This document shows positions 46,373 through 54,744 of a stretch of 64,000 nucleotides of DNA, piece by piece (position 1 is the first letter of the stretch; every line of letters begins with the position of its first letter). The notes under the pieces are model-generated. The model was not told the origin of the DNA, searched no databases, and worked only from the letters and a program-made list of their open reading frames with translations. Source of the stretch: Candidatus Hinthialibacter antarcticus (GTDB lineage Bacteria > Hinthialibacterota > Hinthialibacteria > Hinthialibacterales > Hinthialibacteraceae). Both the position numbers and the translations under genes were made by a program. The stretch covers positions 82,065 to 146,064 of the forward strand of contig JAVCCE010000007.1 of assembly GCA_030765645.1 (NCBI GenBank), written 5' to 3'.

Positions 46373-47497
46373 TTAATTCTTTGGGCCGAACCCATACATC
46401 ACGCCGTCTAACGCGCCGACAATGACCATCCCCTGGCCGACGGCGGGCGTACTAATAATGCCTTCGCCAATTTCATACGACCAAATTTCACCGCCGTCTT
46501 TGACTTCGAGTATGTAGAGACGCCCGTCTTCTGAACCAACGACCAACCGGTCGCCGCAGATCACAGGAGAACTATCGACTTTTCCGCGCGTACGAAACTC
46601 CCAGATAGAATCTCCGGTTTCTTTATCAACGCAATGGACGCGACGATCGCGTCCGCCGAAGATGACGTATTCATCCGTAATCGCAGCGGATGAAAAATAA
46701 GGAAAGTTGCGGTTGCTATAGCTCCACACAACTTTCTGCGCTTCTAAATCAATGCAAAGAAATTCGTTACCGTAATTTCCAACATACGCCTTACCGTCAT
46801 CAAGCGCCACCGTGGCGGCGATATACGCCTCCGCGTCGATGTCAGCGAAGGGGGAGCCGTCTTTGATTGAAACGGTATGAACTCGCGCATCGCATCCGCC
46901 CACAACGATTTGTTTTTCATCAACCGCAGGCGAACCGTTGATGTAGTTATCGGTGCTGTACATCCAAATCAATTCGCCCGTCTTGAAATCCAGGCAATAG
47001 AGCCGACTGTCATAACTGCCGAACAACACGCGTAACGAACCGTCGTCCGCGCGCGTCCACATGGCGGAGCCCATGATTTTATCTTGGGTCTCGTATTTCC
47101 AGCGCAAATCGCCAGTCTTTGCATCCAGGCAATATAGGTTCGCATCCGATGAGCCGACGACAACAGCGCCATCTAACGCCATCGGAGACGCTTCGACCAT
47201 ATCGTCCGTTTTAAACTTCCAGCGCTCTTCGCCGTTTTGAATGTTCAGCGCATAAATGTAATTATCTTGCGAACCAAAATAGACGCTATCGCCCGATATC
47301 ACCGCCGAAGAAGTAATTGGTTGCTCTGTACGAAACGTCCAGCGCAACTCAAGCGCCTTTGGCAGCGTTCCCTGTGCGACGCCGTGATTTGACACGTCGC
47401 CGCGAAACAGCGGCCAATCGCCAATGGGTTGTGCATTAACCGCCGCATTGAAGCACAAAAAAACAAATAGCAAAATCGTTGTTATTCTTATTCGCAT
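46373..47497 (-). CDS. PQQ-like beta-propeller protein, secreted
   Basis: 374 residues from the ATG at 47497 (a start at 47527 would add ten residues; neither has a clear ribosome binding site). Signal peptide about 1-22 (ends VNAQP). About seven PQQ/WD-type repeats such as LNIQNGEERWKFKT, LDAKTGDLRWKYE, each with a Trp-docking motif. No catalytic residues of quinoprotein dehydrogenases, so it may be structural or BamB-like. Sits 13 bases before the radical SAM gene. Confidence 0.85.
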   Translation of the reverse strand: MRIRITTILLFVFLCFNAAVNAQPIGDWPLFRGDVSNHGVAQGTLPKALELRWTFRTEQPITSSAVISGDSVYFGSQDNYIYALNIQNGEERWKFKTDDMVEASPMALDGAVVVGSSDANLYCLDAKTGDLRWKYETQDKIMGSAMWTRADDGSLRVLFGSYDSRLYCLDFKTGELIWMYSTDNYINGSPAVDEKQIVVGGCDARVHTVSIKDGSPFADIDAEAYIAATVALDDGKAYVGNYGNEFLCIDLEAQKVVWSYSNRNFPYFSSAAITDEYVIFGGRDRRVHCVDKETGDSIWEFRTRGKVDSSPVICGDRLVVGSEDGRLYILEVKDGGEIWSYEIGEGIISTPAVGQGMVIVGALDGVMYGFGPKN

Positions 47498-47646
47498 GAT
47501 GGAATCGACCCGAAGATTATTTTTCATTCATTGTACAACTTAGTCTGCTCGAAGTAAAAAAAAGTTCAACCATATAAGGAGATAAAGCGTAAATTACTTC
47601 TTGGAGTCTTCTAATTGTGTTTTGATATTTTTGAGAAACAGGCGGA

Positions 47647-48837
47647 TTAAACTGTGGCTGAATTTGTTGTGAGCGCATGGCGGTACAGCTGTTGAAAATC
47701 TTCGACGGTGAGGTCGCGTGGATTGAAGGAGCCTGTCCATTGCTGGGCGGCAGCTTCTGCCAGAATGTGTACATCCTCTGGCTGCACGTTGAATTCAGAC
47801 AATGAACGCGGCATTCCGGCGGCGTCGAGCAGTTGCTCTAAGCGTTGCGCCAAGCGTTCGACCGCGTCTTCTTCACAACAATGCGAATCAACAACGCCAG
47901 CGAAAAGCGCTAGTTCGGCGTACTGTTTACGCACTTCGGAATCTTGCGCATTCCATCGGACAACATGCGGCAGCATCATCCCGACCGCCTGCCCATGAAC
48001 TAGGTGATATTGGGCCGTCAGTGGATTCGCAACCGCGTGGGCCGCGCCCAACATGCTGTTCTCGATTGCGATCCCCGCATAGGCGGCGCCTAGCAACATC
48101 GCAGCGCGCGCATCCTGATTGTCAGGCTCTGACAATACCTGCTCGTAACTTAATTGCGTCAGACGAAATGATTCACGCGAATAAAGCCACGATACCGCGT
48201 TGCGTTTTTTTGTGACGGCGGTTTCGACGGCGTGGGTAATCGCATCCATACCGGTGCGCGCCGTAACGAGTTTCGGCTGCGACAACGTCAATTCAGGATC
48301 AAGAACGGATATACGCGGCGCCGCCTTGGGGTCGCCGCACGCCATCTTGACGTGCGTTTCAGCGTCGGAGATCAACGCAAACGATTGGCATTCGCTTCCC
48401 GTCCCCGCCGTGGTCGGAACGGCGATTAAGGGCAGCATCGGTTTTGTCGCTTTACCAACGCCCCAGTAATCTTGCATGCGTCCGCCGTTGGTCAGCAGAA
48501 AGTTGCATCCTTTGGCGGTATCTAAACTACTGCCGCCGCCAAGGCCAACAATCAAATCAACCTTCGCTTCACGCCCGACATTCACGCAGCGCTCAACGCA
48601 TTCCGTGGTCGGGTTTTCAACCGTCTGACTGAAAACGGTTACATCCAAGCCAGCAGAGTTCAGCGCCTCTTCTGCGCGTTGGGGATGACCAGCCTGGATC
48701 AATCCAGGATCGGTCACAAGCAGAACGCGCGTCCCGCCCAACTCTTTGGCTCGTTCGCCTAAACGAGAGACGGCGCCGTTTCCAAATACAAGCCGGACGC
48801 GGTTATGATGATCGAACCCGATGGTTTCAATTTTCAT
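47647..48837 (-). CDS. Iron-containing alcohol dehydrogenase
   Basis: 396 residues. NAD-binding GLGGGSSLDTAKG, metal ligands D and H in TGMDAITHAVE and two histidines in AAHAVANPLTAQYHLVHGQAVG; all expected for the Fe-ADH (FucO/AdhB-like) family. Interconverts an alcohol and an aldehyde with NAD(P)H. Starts four bases after the aldehyde dehydrogenase stop. Last enzyme of a likely acid-reduction cassette. Confidence 0.93.
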   Translation of the reverse strand: MKIETIGFDHHNRVRLVFGNGAVSRLGERAKELGGTRVLLVTDPGLIQAGHPQRAEEALNSAGLDVTVFSQTVENPTTECVERCVNVGREAKVDLIVGLGGGSSLDTAKGCNFLLTNGGRMQDYWGVGKATKPMLPLIAVPTTAGTGSECQSFALISDAETHVKMACGDPKAAPRISVLDPELTLSQPKLVTARTGMDAITHAVETAVTKKRNAVSWLYSRESFRLTQLSYEQVLSEPDNQDARAAMLLGAAYAGIAIENSMLGAAHAVANPLTAQYHLVHGQAVGMMLPHVVRWNAQDSEVRKQYAELALFAGVVDSHCCEEDAVERLAQRLEQLLDAAGMPRSLSEFNVQPEDVHILAEAAAQQWTGSFNPRDLTVEDFQQLYRHALTTNSATV

Positions 48838-48841
48838 AAAA

Positions 48842-50287
48842 TTATTTTTTTACCGTTTGAATAGCGCGGCGTTTATACAAAAACTCGAACAAGTTTCCTT
48901 CGTGCGGCTGGTCCCAGGTTACGCGCGAGGTTGGCAACGCGCCCAAGTTTAAACGCTCGATCAATGGGCTGCGCAATAGTTGCTTGATAAATGCGGCGTC
49001 TTCGGTCACTGCTGTAACGACCAATGAAGGCCCCATTTTTTCGAGCATCTGATCTTGTGGAACTTCAACCACGCTGGCATAGGGAAACAAAAACTCACGG
49101 TTCGCAAGCGGATGGTCAAACGACTCGCAATGCACCACCGTCGGCAACATGTAAACGCTGCTGCCTTTTTCGACCTTTCGCTCGCTGTTTCGATACCGCG
49201 CGGTCAGGTCTTCGGCGCCGGGCGTATTCAAACCTTCTTCAATGGTTGATTCAAAATATTCGGCGAACTTCGGGTTCGCGAATCCGCATAACGTCGCGTT
49301 TTCATCATCCACTTCGCATGGTTTGATTTCCGCCAGACGCTTCGCCAACGCATCAGCGATTTCGGCTCCATGTTTCGGCGTTAAGACGCAAGACGCATTG
49401 ACGCAGCTGCGCCCGCCGTTTTCATAAATCGACGCAGCCAACACGTCAATAAAACTTTCCCATTGGTCGGCTTTGTCGGCGCCGATTAGAATCTTGCTCC
49501 ATCCCGGGCCGTGAACTTGGACTGCGGGATTACTTGCATAACGCGCTACGGTTTTTTCGTCGCCAAAAATAATGCCGCTGTCGCATGATTGAAGAATGAC
49601 GTTTGCGCCTTCATGGTCTGTCGGGTAAAAACAGAACGCTTCGGGCGGACACCCGGCGGCGATAAACGCCTGGATAATGCGCAGCGGCGTCCAGGGTTCT
49701 TCACGTCCCGGTTTTAACACAACAGGGATACGCAAGGCGACGGCGGGAATCCAAATTGAATTTACGCCGGGCGAGTTGCTGGGCAACACAACGCCTAAAC
49801 TTTTCGCAGTGGGGTAATAGCTGATTAATGACCCGCCCTGTTGCGCCACGGCGCCGTCGAGCGCAGTCAAATCGAGTCCACGCGTCAGCCCGCCTAATAT
49901 GGTCGGCATCTGCGTCATGACTTCATGGATTTTACCCATATTGCGTTTGACCAGCGAGTAAGGCAACCCGGTCGTAGAGGATAGCGATTCGATGTAATCC
50001 TGCGGCGATTGTTCGGCGCCGTCGCCCAGAGGCAGCGAAGCGTTCATAAATAGTTCGCCCGCTTGTTTGCATATCTCCAACATCTTCGCGCTGGGCACGT
50101 CCTGCAATATCTCAAACGATCGAGAAATTTTATTGATGTCGCGGCGAATTAATCCCGAATTCGCCATGCTCATTTGCGCGACGGCTTCACCGCCGGAATG
50201 ATGGACGAGTTCAGATTTATCGAGGCTCTCATAGACGCGCCCGCTGCGTATGCAGGGGATCTGCGTTAATGCGGTCATGGTCGTCAT
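48842..50287 (-). CDS. Aldehyde dehydrogenase superfamily (acyl-CoA/ester reductase-like)
   Basis: 481 residues from the ATG at 50287 (GGAG upstream). ALDH fold with VLPSNSPGVNSIWIPAVALR, VLKPG (K192), and the nucleophile C295 in GGRSCVNAS. The atypical N-terminus and lack of the usual glutamate motif suggest an acylating enzyme like LuxC or the CoA-acylating ALDHs rather than an aldehyde oxidiser. Partner to the AMP-binding gene 13 bases upstream. Reaction direction is inferred. Confidence 0.87.
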   Translation of the reverse strand: MTTMTALTQIPCIRSGRVYESLDKSELVHHSGGEAVAQMSMANSGLIRRDINKISRSFEILQDVPSAKMLEICKQAGELFMNASLPLGDGAEQSPQDYIESLSSTTGLPYSLVKRNMGKIHEVMTQMPTILGGLTRGLDLTALDGAVAQQGGSLISYYPTAKSLGVVLPSNSPGVNSIWIPAVALRIPVVLKPGREEPWTPLRIIQAFIAAGCPPEAFCFYPTDHEGANVILQSCDSGIIFGDEKTVARYASNPAVQVHGPGWSKILIGADKADQWESFIDVLAASIYENGGRSCVNASCVLTPKHGAEIADALAKRLAEIKPCEVDDENATLCGFANPKFAEYFESTIEEGLNTPGAEDLTARYRNSERKVEKGSSVYMLPTVVHCESFDHPLANREFLFPYASVVEVPQDQMLEKMGPSLVVTAVTEDAAFIKQLLRSPLIERLNLGALPTSRVTWDQPHEGNLFEFLYKRRAIQTVKK

Positions 50288-50300
50288 TGCTTTCTCCGAA

Positions 50301-51380
50301 TTAGTACACGCCTTCAACCACTTTGTTTTCGCTTGCGCGGAAGGGCCGCACTTCGCCGACGCCGTCCCAAGCGAAACGCCCCCAGGGCTCGCGGCGGATG
50401 ACTTCATCACGCTCCAGAAAACGCGGCATGAACAATTCCTTGGTGATGGTCGTCAGTTCGACGCGCCCCCACTCGCCGTACTCGACGGTCTTGACGGTGT
50501 CGTCAGGATCAACCACCCGCAACACCGCGCGCGGCTGCGGCGCATAGTAGGTCAACGCATAGTCATCTTCCGCCGAAAGCGGTTTGCTACACGCGAGGCC
50601 CATCAGCGTATTGCCGTAGGTCGGCACCAGCTGCGCTTTTTCTTCCAGGATTTCTTCCGCCAGAAAACGCACCACCTGCGGCGTCATAGAGGTACCGCCA
50701 AGAAATACGCCTTTGATTCCAACGCCGGGCACATCAACTTTTTCGCCCAGCGCTTCCAGCAATTTCGGCGTCGTGAACAGGCAGGAAACATTGCGATGTT
50801 TTAAAATTGGCGCGGCCTGATCGACGATGTGCTCCATATAAGCCTTGGCCTGATCTCCTTGTCCGTTGCCGATGAGTTTTTTTACCCAGCGGGGATCAAG
50901 GTCGAGATGATAACACGAGCCGCCCATCACATTGGCGAGATGCTCAATCGTCAACCGCAAGCGGCGCGGGCCAGTCGGCCCCATCATCAACCAATTGCCG
51001 CCGCGCGGGAAAAATTCCGGGTCCAGCGTTTCAGCGAATTCGGTGTAATCATACTCATGGTCATGCCAGCTGATGCGTTGTTTGGGCAATCCCGTCGTAC
51101 CACCCGTTTCAAAAATTTTATACGGTTTGCCTTCATATTGTTTTGGAATCCACACTTCGTGCGGTTCGTTGCGTAAGGTCTCATCATCAAAATGCGGAAA
51201 CTTGACGACGTCTTCGTAGGTTTTCACGTCTTCACGCGGGTCCCAGCCCGCCTGCTTGGCCCAGTTGAGCCAATAGGGACAGCCGGTTTCCGGCGAAAAA
51301 TGCCACTGGATGATTTCTCTCAAGTGTTGATCGAGTTGATCTTTGGCTTGAGCCAGGGCGCTCTCTGCAATCGCGCTCAT
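50301..51380 (-). CDS. AMP-binding (PaaK/LuxE-like) acid-activating enzyme
   Basis: 359 residues, shorter than PaaK (about 430). P-loop ETGGTTGLPK (91-100), FLGGTSMTPQVV, LVPTYGNTLMGLA; the C-terminal domain is reduced. Would activate a carboxylic acid as an adenylate and pass it on to the ALDH partner. GGAGGTCGC precedes the ATG and overlaps the transporter stop by four bases, so translation is coupled. Confidence 0.83.
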   Translation of the reverse strand: MSAIAESALAQAKDQLDQHLREIIQWHFSPETGCPYWLNWAKQAGWDPREDVKTYEDVVKFPHFDDETLRNEPHEVWIPKQYEGKPYKIFETGGTTGLPKQRISWHDHEYDYTEFAETLDPEFFPRGGNWLMMGPTGPRRLRLTIEHLANVMGGSCYHLDLDPRWVKKLIGNGQGDQAKAYMEHIVDQAAPILKHRNVSCLFTTPKLLEALGEKVDVPGVGIKGVFLGGTSMTPQVVRFLAEEILEEKAQLVPTYGNTLMGLACSKPLSAEDDYALTYYAPQPRAVLRVVDPDDTVKTVEYGEWGRVELTTITKELFMPRFLERDEVIRREPWGRFAWDGVGEVRPFRASENKVVEGVY

Positions 51381-52915
51381 GCGGATGCGACCTCCATTCG
51401 TTTATCTGGAAAGAATTTAGTAATTGTTTCTTTTGAGGGCGGCTTGGTGAATAACGAAACTAAAATCATTGTCAGCGTAGACGCCGCGAAAATAATAGCC
51501 ACCGGCATCATGCCAAAGACATGGTATTCACGCTCGAGGCCGTAATTGGAATCTTGAAATAAAACGAACCACACAACCATCGTCACGATCACAGTCGCAT
51601 AGGCGGCGGCCTTGGTGGCGCGCTTCCAATAGACGGCGGCGACGGCAAGCGGGAACAAACTGGCAAAGCCGGAGAAGCACCAAATCCCTAAGACAAAAAC
51701 GCTGCGAGGTTCTGCGAGTGAAAGCAAGTAAGTAATGATGACGATCAACGTAATAAAACCGCGCGCCATCCAGATTTGCTGATTATCGTTAAAGCGGTTT
51801 TTACCGAAATGGTGCATGACCACGTCGTTGGTGAACATCGTACCCAGGCACATGAACTGCGAATCAAGCGACGACATAATCGCAGCCAGAATGCCAGCGG
51901 TAACAAAACCCGACATAGTCTCACTGGTAAGTTGCTTCACCATGATGCCTAAGACCGCATTGGGCGGGGCGCCCTCAGGAACAACACGCTGCAATCCGCT
52001 CGCGGTTTCGATCACGGCGCCGCTGGCCCATACGCCGATAAGGATGCACGGCACCCATACAATCATGATAAAAATGGGGTGAGCAATCACGGTGAGCCGA
52101 AAGGTCTTCGCCGACTTCGCCGTCAACCAATGTTGAAAGAGGTGCGGAAACATCCCAACCGAAAGCGGGATAAATAGATAGGTTAGAAAGACCAGTTGCG
52201 GCACTTTATCGCCGCGCACTAGTTTTTCGGGCTTTGCCATCGCGGTTGCATTTTCAAGCCCACCCAATTTGGTGGAGATCAAATAAAATGCGATGACGCC
52301 GATCACCATAAAGACGATGGTTTGAAATGTGTTCGCCCATGCGGCGGCGCGCAATCCGCCGACAAAAACATAGGTCAACACAACCGCGCAAATAACAAAC
52401 GCCGTCACCCAATGGGGAACGCTGCCGTTGATTGCGGGAAACAAATCAGGAAACACGCCAACGGTCACCCCTTTGACGACGCTGCCCGCGCCGAGAAGGC
52501 TCACCAATAAATAGGGGATAACCAATGCAACCAAAATGGGGAACAAAATAAATCCCAGTCCGTTGCTTTCAAATCGGTCGCGGAATAATTGCACTTGAGT
52601 AACGTAGCCGTACTTTCGCCCAATCGACCACATTTTAATGCCGACCAGGAAGAATACCGCCGAGTGAATCAGTCCCGACCATGACGCCATTTTTCCATAG
52701 ACGCCGATTCCCGCCGCGTAGGATTCCGCAGTTGAACCGACCATCGCGAAAGCGGTCATCGTGGTGCCAAACACTGACATCAAAAGCAGGACGGAACCAA
52801 TGGAGTGGCTCGCGACAAAGAAATCTTTGGACGAACTTTGTAAGAAACGATGGCTGAAGATTCCCAGGCCGAGCAACAACGAAAGATAAATACAAATAAT
52901 GATGACTGCTGTCAT
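51377..52915 (-). CDS. Sodium:solute symporter (SSS/SLC5 family)
   Basis: 512 residues with about 13 membrane helices. FGTTMTAFAMVGSTAESYA, KYGYVTQVQLFRDRFES, VTAFVICAVVLTYVFVGGLRAAAWANTFQ and MSSLDSQFMCLGTMFTND are typical SSS features including the Na+ site in the last. Takes up a small solute (often a carboxylate). Overlaps the DUF3311-like gene start and ligase, each by four bases. Confidence 0.93.
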   Translation of the reverse strand: MTAVIIICIYLSLLLGLGIFSHRFLQSSSKDFFVASHSIGSVLLLMSVFGTTMTAFAMVGSTAESYAAGIGVYGKMASWSGLIHSAVFFLVGIKMWSIGRKYGYVTQVQLFRDRFESNGLGFILFPILVALVIPYLLVSLLGAGSVVKGVTVGVFPDLFPAINGSVPHWVTAFVICAVVLTYVFVGGLRAAAWANTFQTIVFMVIGVIAFYLISTKLGGLENATAMAKPEKLVRGDKVPQLVFLTYLFIPLSVGMFPHLFQHWLTAKSAKTFRLTVIAHPIFIMIVWVPCILIGVWASGAVIETASGLQRVVPEGAPPNAVLGIMVKQLTSETMSGFVTAGILAAIMSSLDSQFMCLGTMFTNDVVMHHFGKNRFNDNQQIWMARGFITLIVIITYLLSLAEPRSVFVLGIWCFSGFASLFPLAVAAVYWKRATKAAAYATVIVTMVVWFVLFQDSNYGLEREYHVFGMMPVAIIFAASTLTMILVSLFTKPPSKETITKFFPDKRMEVASA

Positions 52916-53157
52916 TTCGTCGCCGCTCCTTTCTGTTGTTCACGCAGAAATTCTGCGACTTCTTCTTCCATCTCCGTCGGCCACGCCCAAATTACGGCGG
53001 CGGCCCACAACAGCCCGGAAGCAATTGAAAATCCGACATGGTAAGCCAAGCCAATCGGCATATAGCCGAACAGCAGGGTAGCGTCATTCCAGTACCAGAA
53101 ATCATGGTGTAAGACAGCCAAGAGAATCGCAGCCGTCCAGACGAGTTTACGCGCCAT
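52912..53157 (-). CDS. Small membrane protein, DUF3311-like
   Basis: 81 residues from ATG at 53157 (AAGG upstream; a TTG start at 53163 also exists). Two membrane helices (about 6-22, 40-60) and HHDFWYWNDATLLFGYMPIGLAYH, the signature of DUF3311. This family is regularly encoded next to SSS transporters as a small partner. Four-base overlap with the symporter. Confidence 0.85.
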   Translation of the reverse strand: MARKLVWTAAILLAVLHHDFWYWNDATLLFGYMPIGLAYHVGFSIASGLLWAAAVIWAWPTEMEEEVAEFLREQQKGAATK

Positions 53158-53171
53158 ATTCAACCTTTCAA

Positions 53172-54716
53172 TTAGTCCGCAATCGCGTACAAGTGAGTTT
53201 GAGTTCCGATGTATAACACGCCGTTGGCGACAACCGGGGTTGAATAGACAGGAGCGTCAAATTCGATTTCTTTTAAGACTTTATGGGTTTTGTCCGCAGC
53301 GAGAATGGTCAACACACCGTCTTCGTTGCCGACGTAAACCTTTCCATCAACTGCAATGGTGGAACCCCAAATATGGCTGAGGGTGTCATGCTTCCAATAG
53401 AGTTCACCGGTTTCCGCATCCAGGCAATGAATCACGCCGCTGTAATCGGCGGCGAAAACCAGGCCGTTCATAATCGACACGGTTGAAATCGTGCGGCGGA
53501 TGCCTTCATACGACCAGACCTTGCCGCTGGTAGTGATGTCGCCGCGCTTGGTCGCATCAATGCACTGCAACACGCCGACGCCTTCGCCGTGTTCGGGGTC
53601 TTGTCCGATTGCGACATAGACCTTGTCTTTGTATACCACGGGCGTGCCGATAATTTCGTTCGGACCTTCCGGCGCGGGATAGCGAATCGGTTGCCCGTCT
53701 TTCATTTTGTAATGAGGCGGATTGCAGTCATATTTCCAAAGTTCTTTCAGTACCAAAAAGCCTTCGTCATCTTCAACCGGGTTGAGATCAAAGCCATAAC
53801 AGAACCCATCGCCAGCGCCGAAGATGGCTTGCGGCTTGCCGCCGATCACGCCGTATGACGGCGACGACCAATTGCAATGGTATAAGTGTTGGCTAATTTC
53901 AGAGGCTTCTTCGCCGATCAGTTCGCCCGTGTCGGGATCCAACACAATCAATGTAGGCGCGAAGGGCGCCGGGATATTGATGTGCGACCAATCCTGACCA
54001 TTCGACGTCGTCACAAACAATTTGCCGTCGATCAATAAAGTTGAACTGCTGGCAATATTATGCGGGAAAACGCCAAGTTCATCGCGCATATCATACGTCC
54101 AGATGATATCGGCGTCGGTGGGGCTGATTTCCATCGGGGGATTGCCAGGGCCCGCCATGTATTGGCCTTCATCTTTGAAGGGGCCGTCGTTGCCGTCTGA
54201 CAATCCATCAATATCAAAACAGACAACTTCGCAACGGTTGGTTACGACATAGCCGACGCCTTTTTCGACGTCAATCGTCGGCGATGAACAGATACCCAGA
54301 TATTCCCAGTCGCTGACTTTTCCAGCGCCAAGTTTAGGGACGACCAGTTGCCAAAGAAATTCACCGGTCTTTTCATCCAGACAATAAATATTACCACGGT
54401 CGCCGATATGTTTTTCATTTCGAGGCGATTCATTGTTGGTTCCAATAAAAACTTTTCCTCCAGCAATCGTAGGATTGCCGTAGGCTTGCGACCCCAGTTT
54501 TGCGACCCATTTCACATTTTCCGTCGTCGAAAGGTCGATCTCTTCGGAGCCGTCTTTCAAATGGCCGGGCGTAAAATCAGCGGGGATTCCCGTTTCGGGC
54601 GACATCATGTTGCGGTTGGGCGTCCCGCCCCACATGCTCCAATCTTCAGCGGAAGCAGACGTGGAAACAAGCGCGACGGTTAGAAGGCTGCTGAGCCAGT
54701 GTTTCGGTTTCATCAT
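53172..54716 (-). CDS. PQQ-like beta-propeller protein, secreted
   Basis: 514 residues; AAAGGTG before the ATG; signal peptide about 1-23 ending SASAE. Begins DWSMWGGTPNRNMMSPETG, the WPQxxGPNR-like opening of the family, then eight propeller blades (ENVKWVAKLGSQAYGNPTIAGGKVFIG, IYCLDEKTGEFLWQL and others). Outside the cytoplasm; no quinoprotein catalytic Asp/Ca motif recognised. Confidence 0.87.
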   Translation of the reverse strand: MMKPKHWLSSLLTVALVSTSASAEDWSMWGGTPNRNMMSPETGIPADFTPGHLKDGSEEIDLSTTENVKWVAKLGSQAYGNPTIAGGKVFIGTNNESPRNEKHIGDRGNIYCLDEKTGEFLWQLVVPKLGAGKVSDWEYLGICSSPTIDVEKGVGYVVTNRCEVVCFDIDGLSDGNDGPFKDEGQYMAGPGNPPMEISPTDADIIWTYDMRDELGVFPHNIASSSTLLIDGKLFVTTSNGQDWSHINIPAPFAPTLIVLDPDTGELIGEEASEISQHLYHCNWSSPSYGVIGGKPQAIFGAGDGFCYGFDLNPVEDDEGFLVLKELWKYDCNPPHYKMKDGQPIRYPAPEGPNEIIGTPVVYKDKVYVAIGQDPEHGEGVGVLQCIDATKRGDITTSGKVWSYEGIRRTISTVSIMNGLVFAADYSGVIHCLDAETGELYWKHDTLSHIWGSTIAVDGKVYVGNEDGVLTILAADKTHKVLKEIEFDAPVYSTPVVANGVLYIGTQTHLYAIAD

Positions 54717-54744
54717 GTTTCACCTTTATCCTATGGTTCAATAA

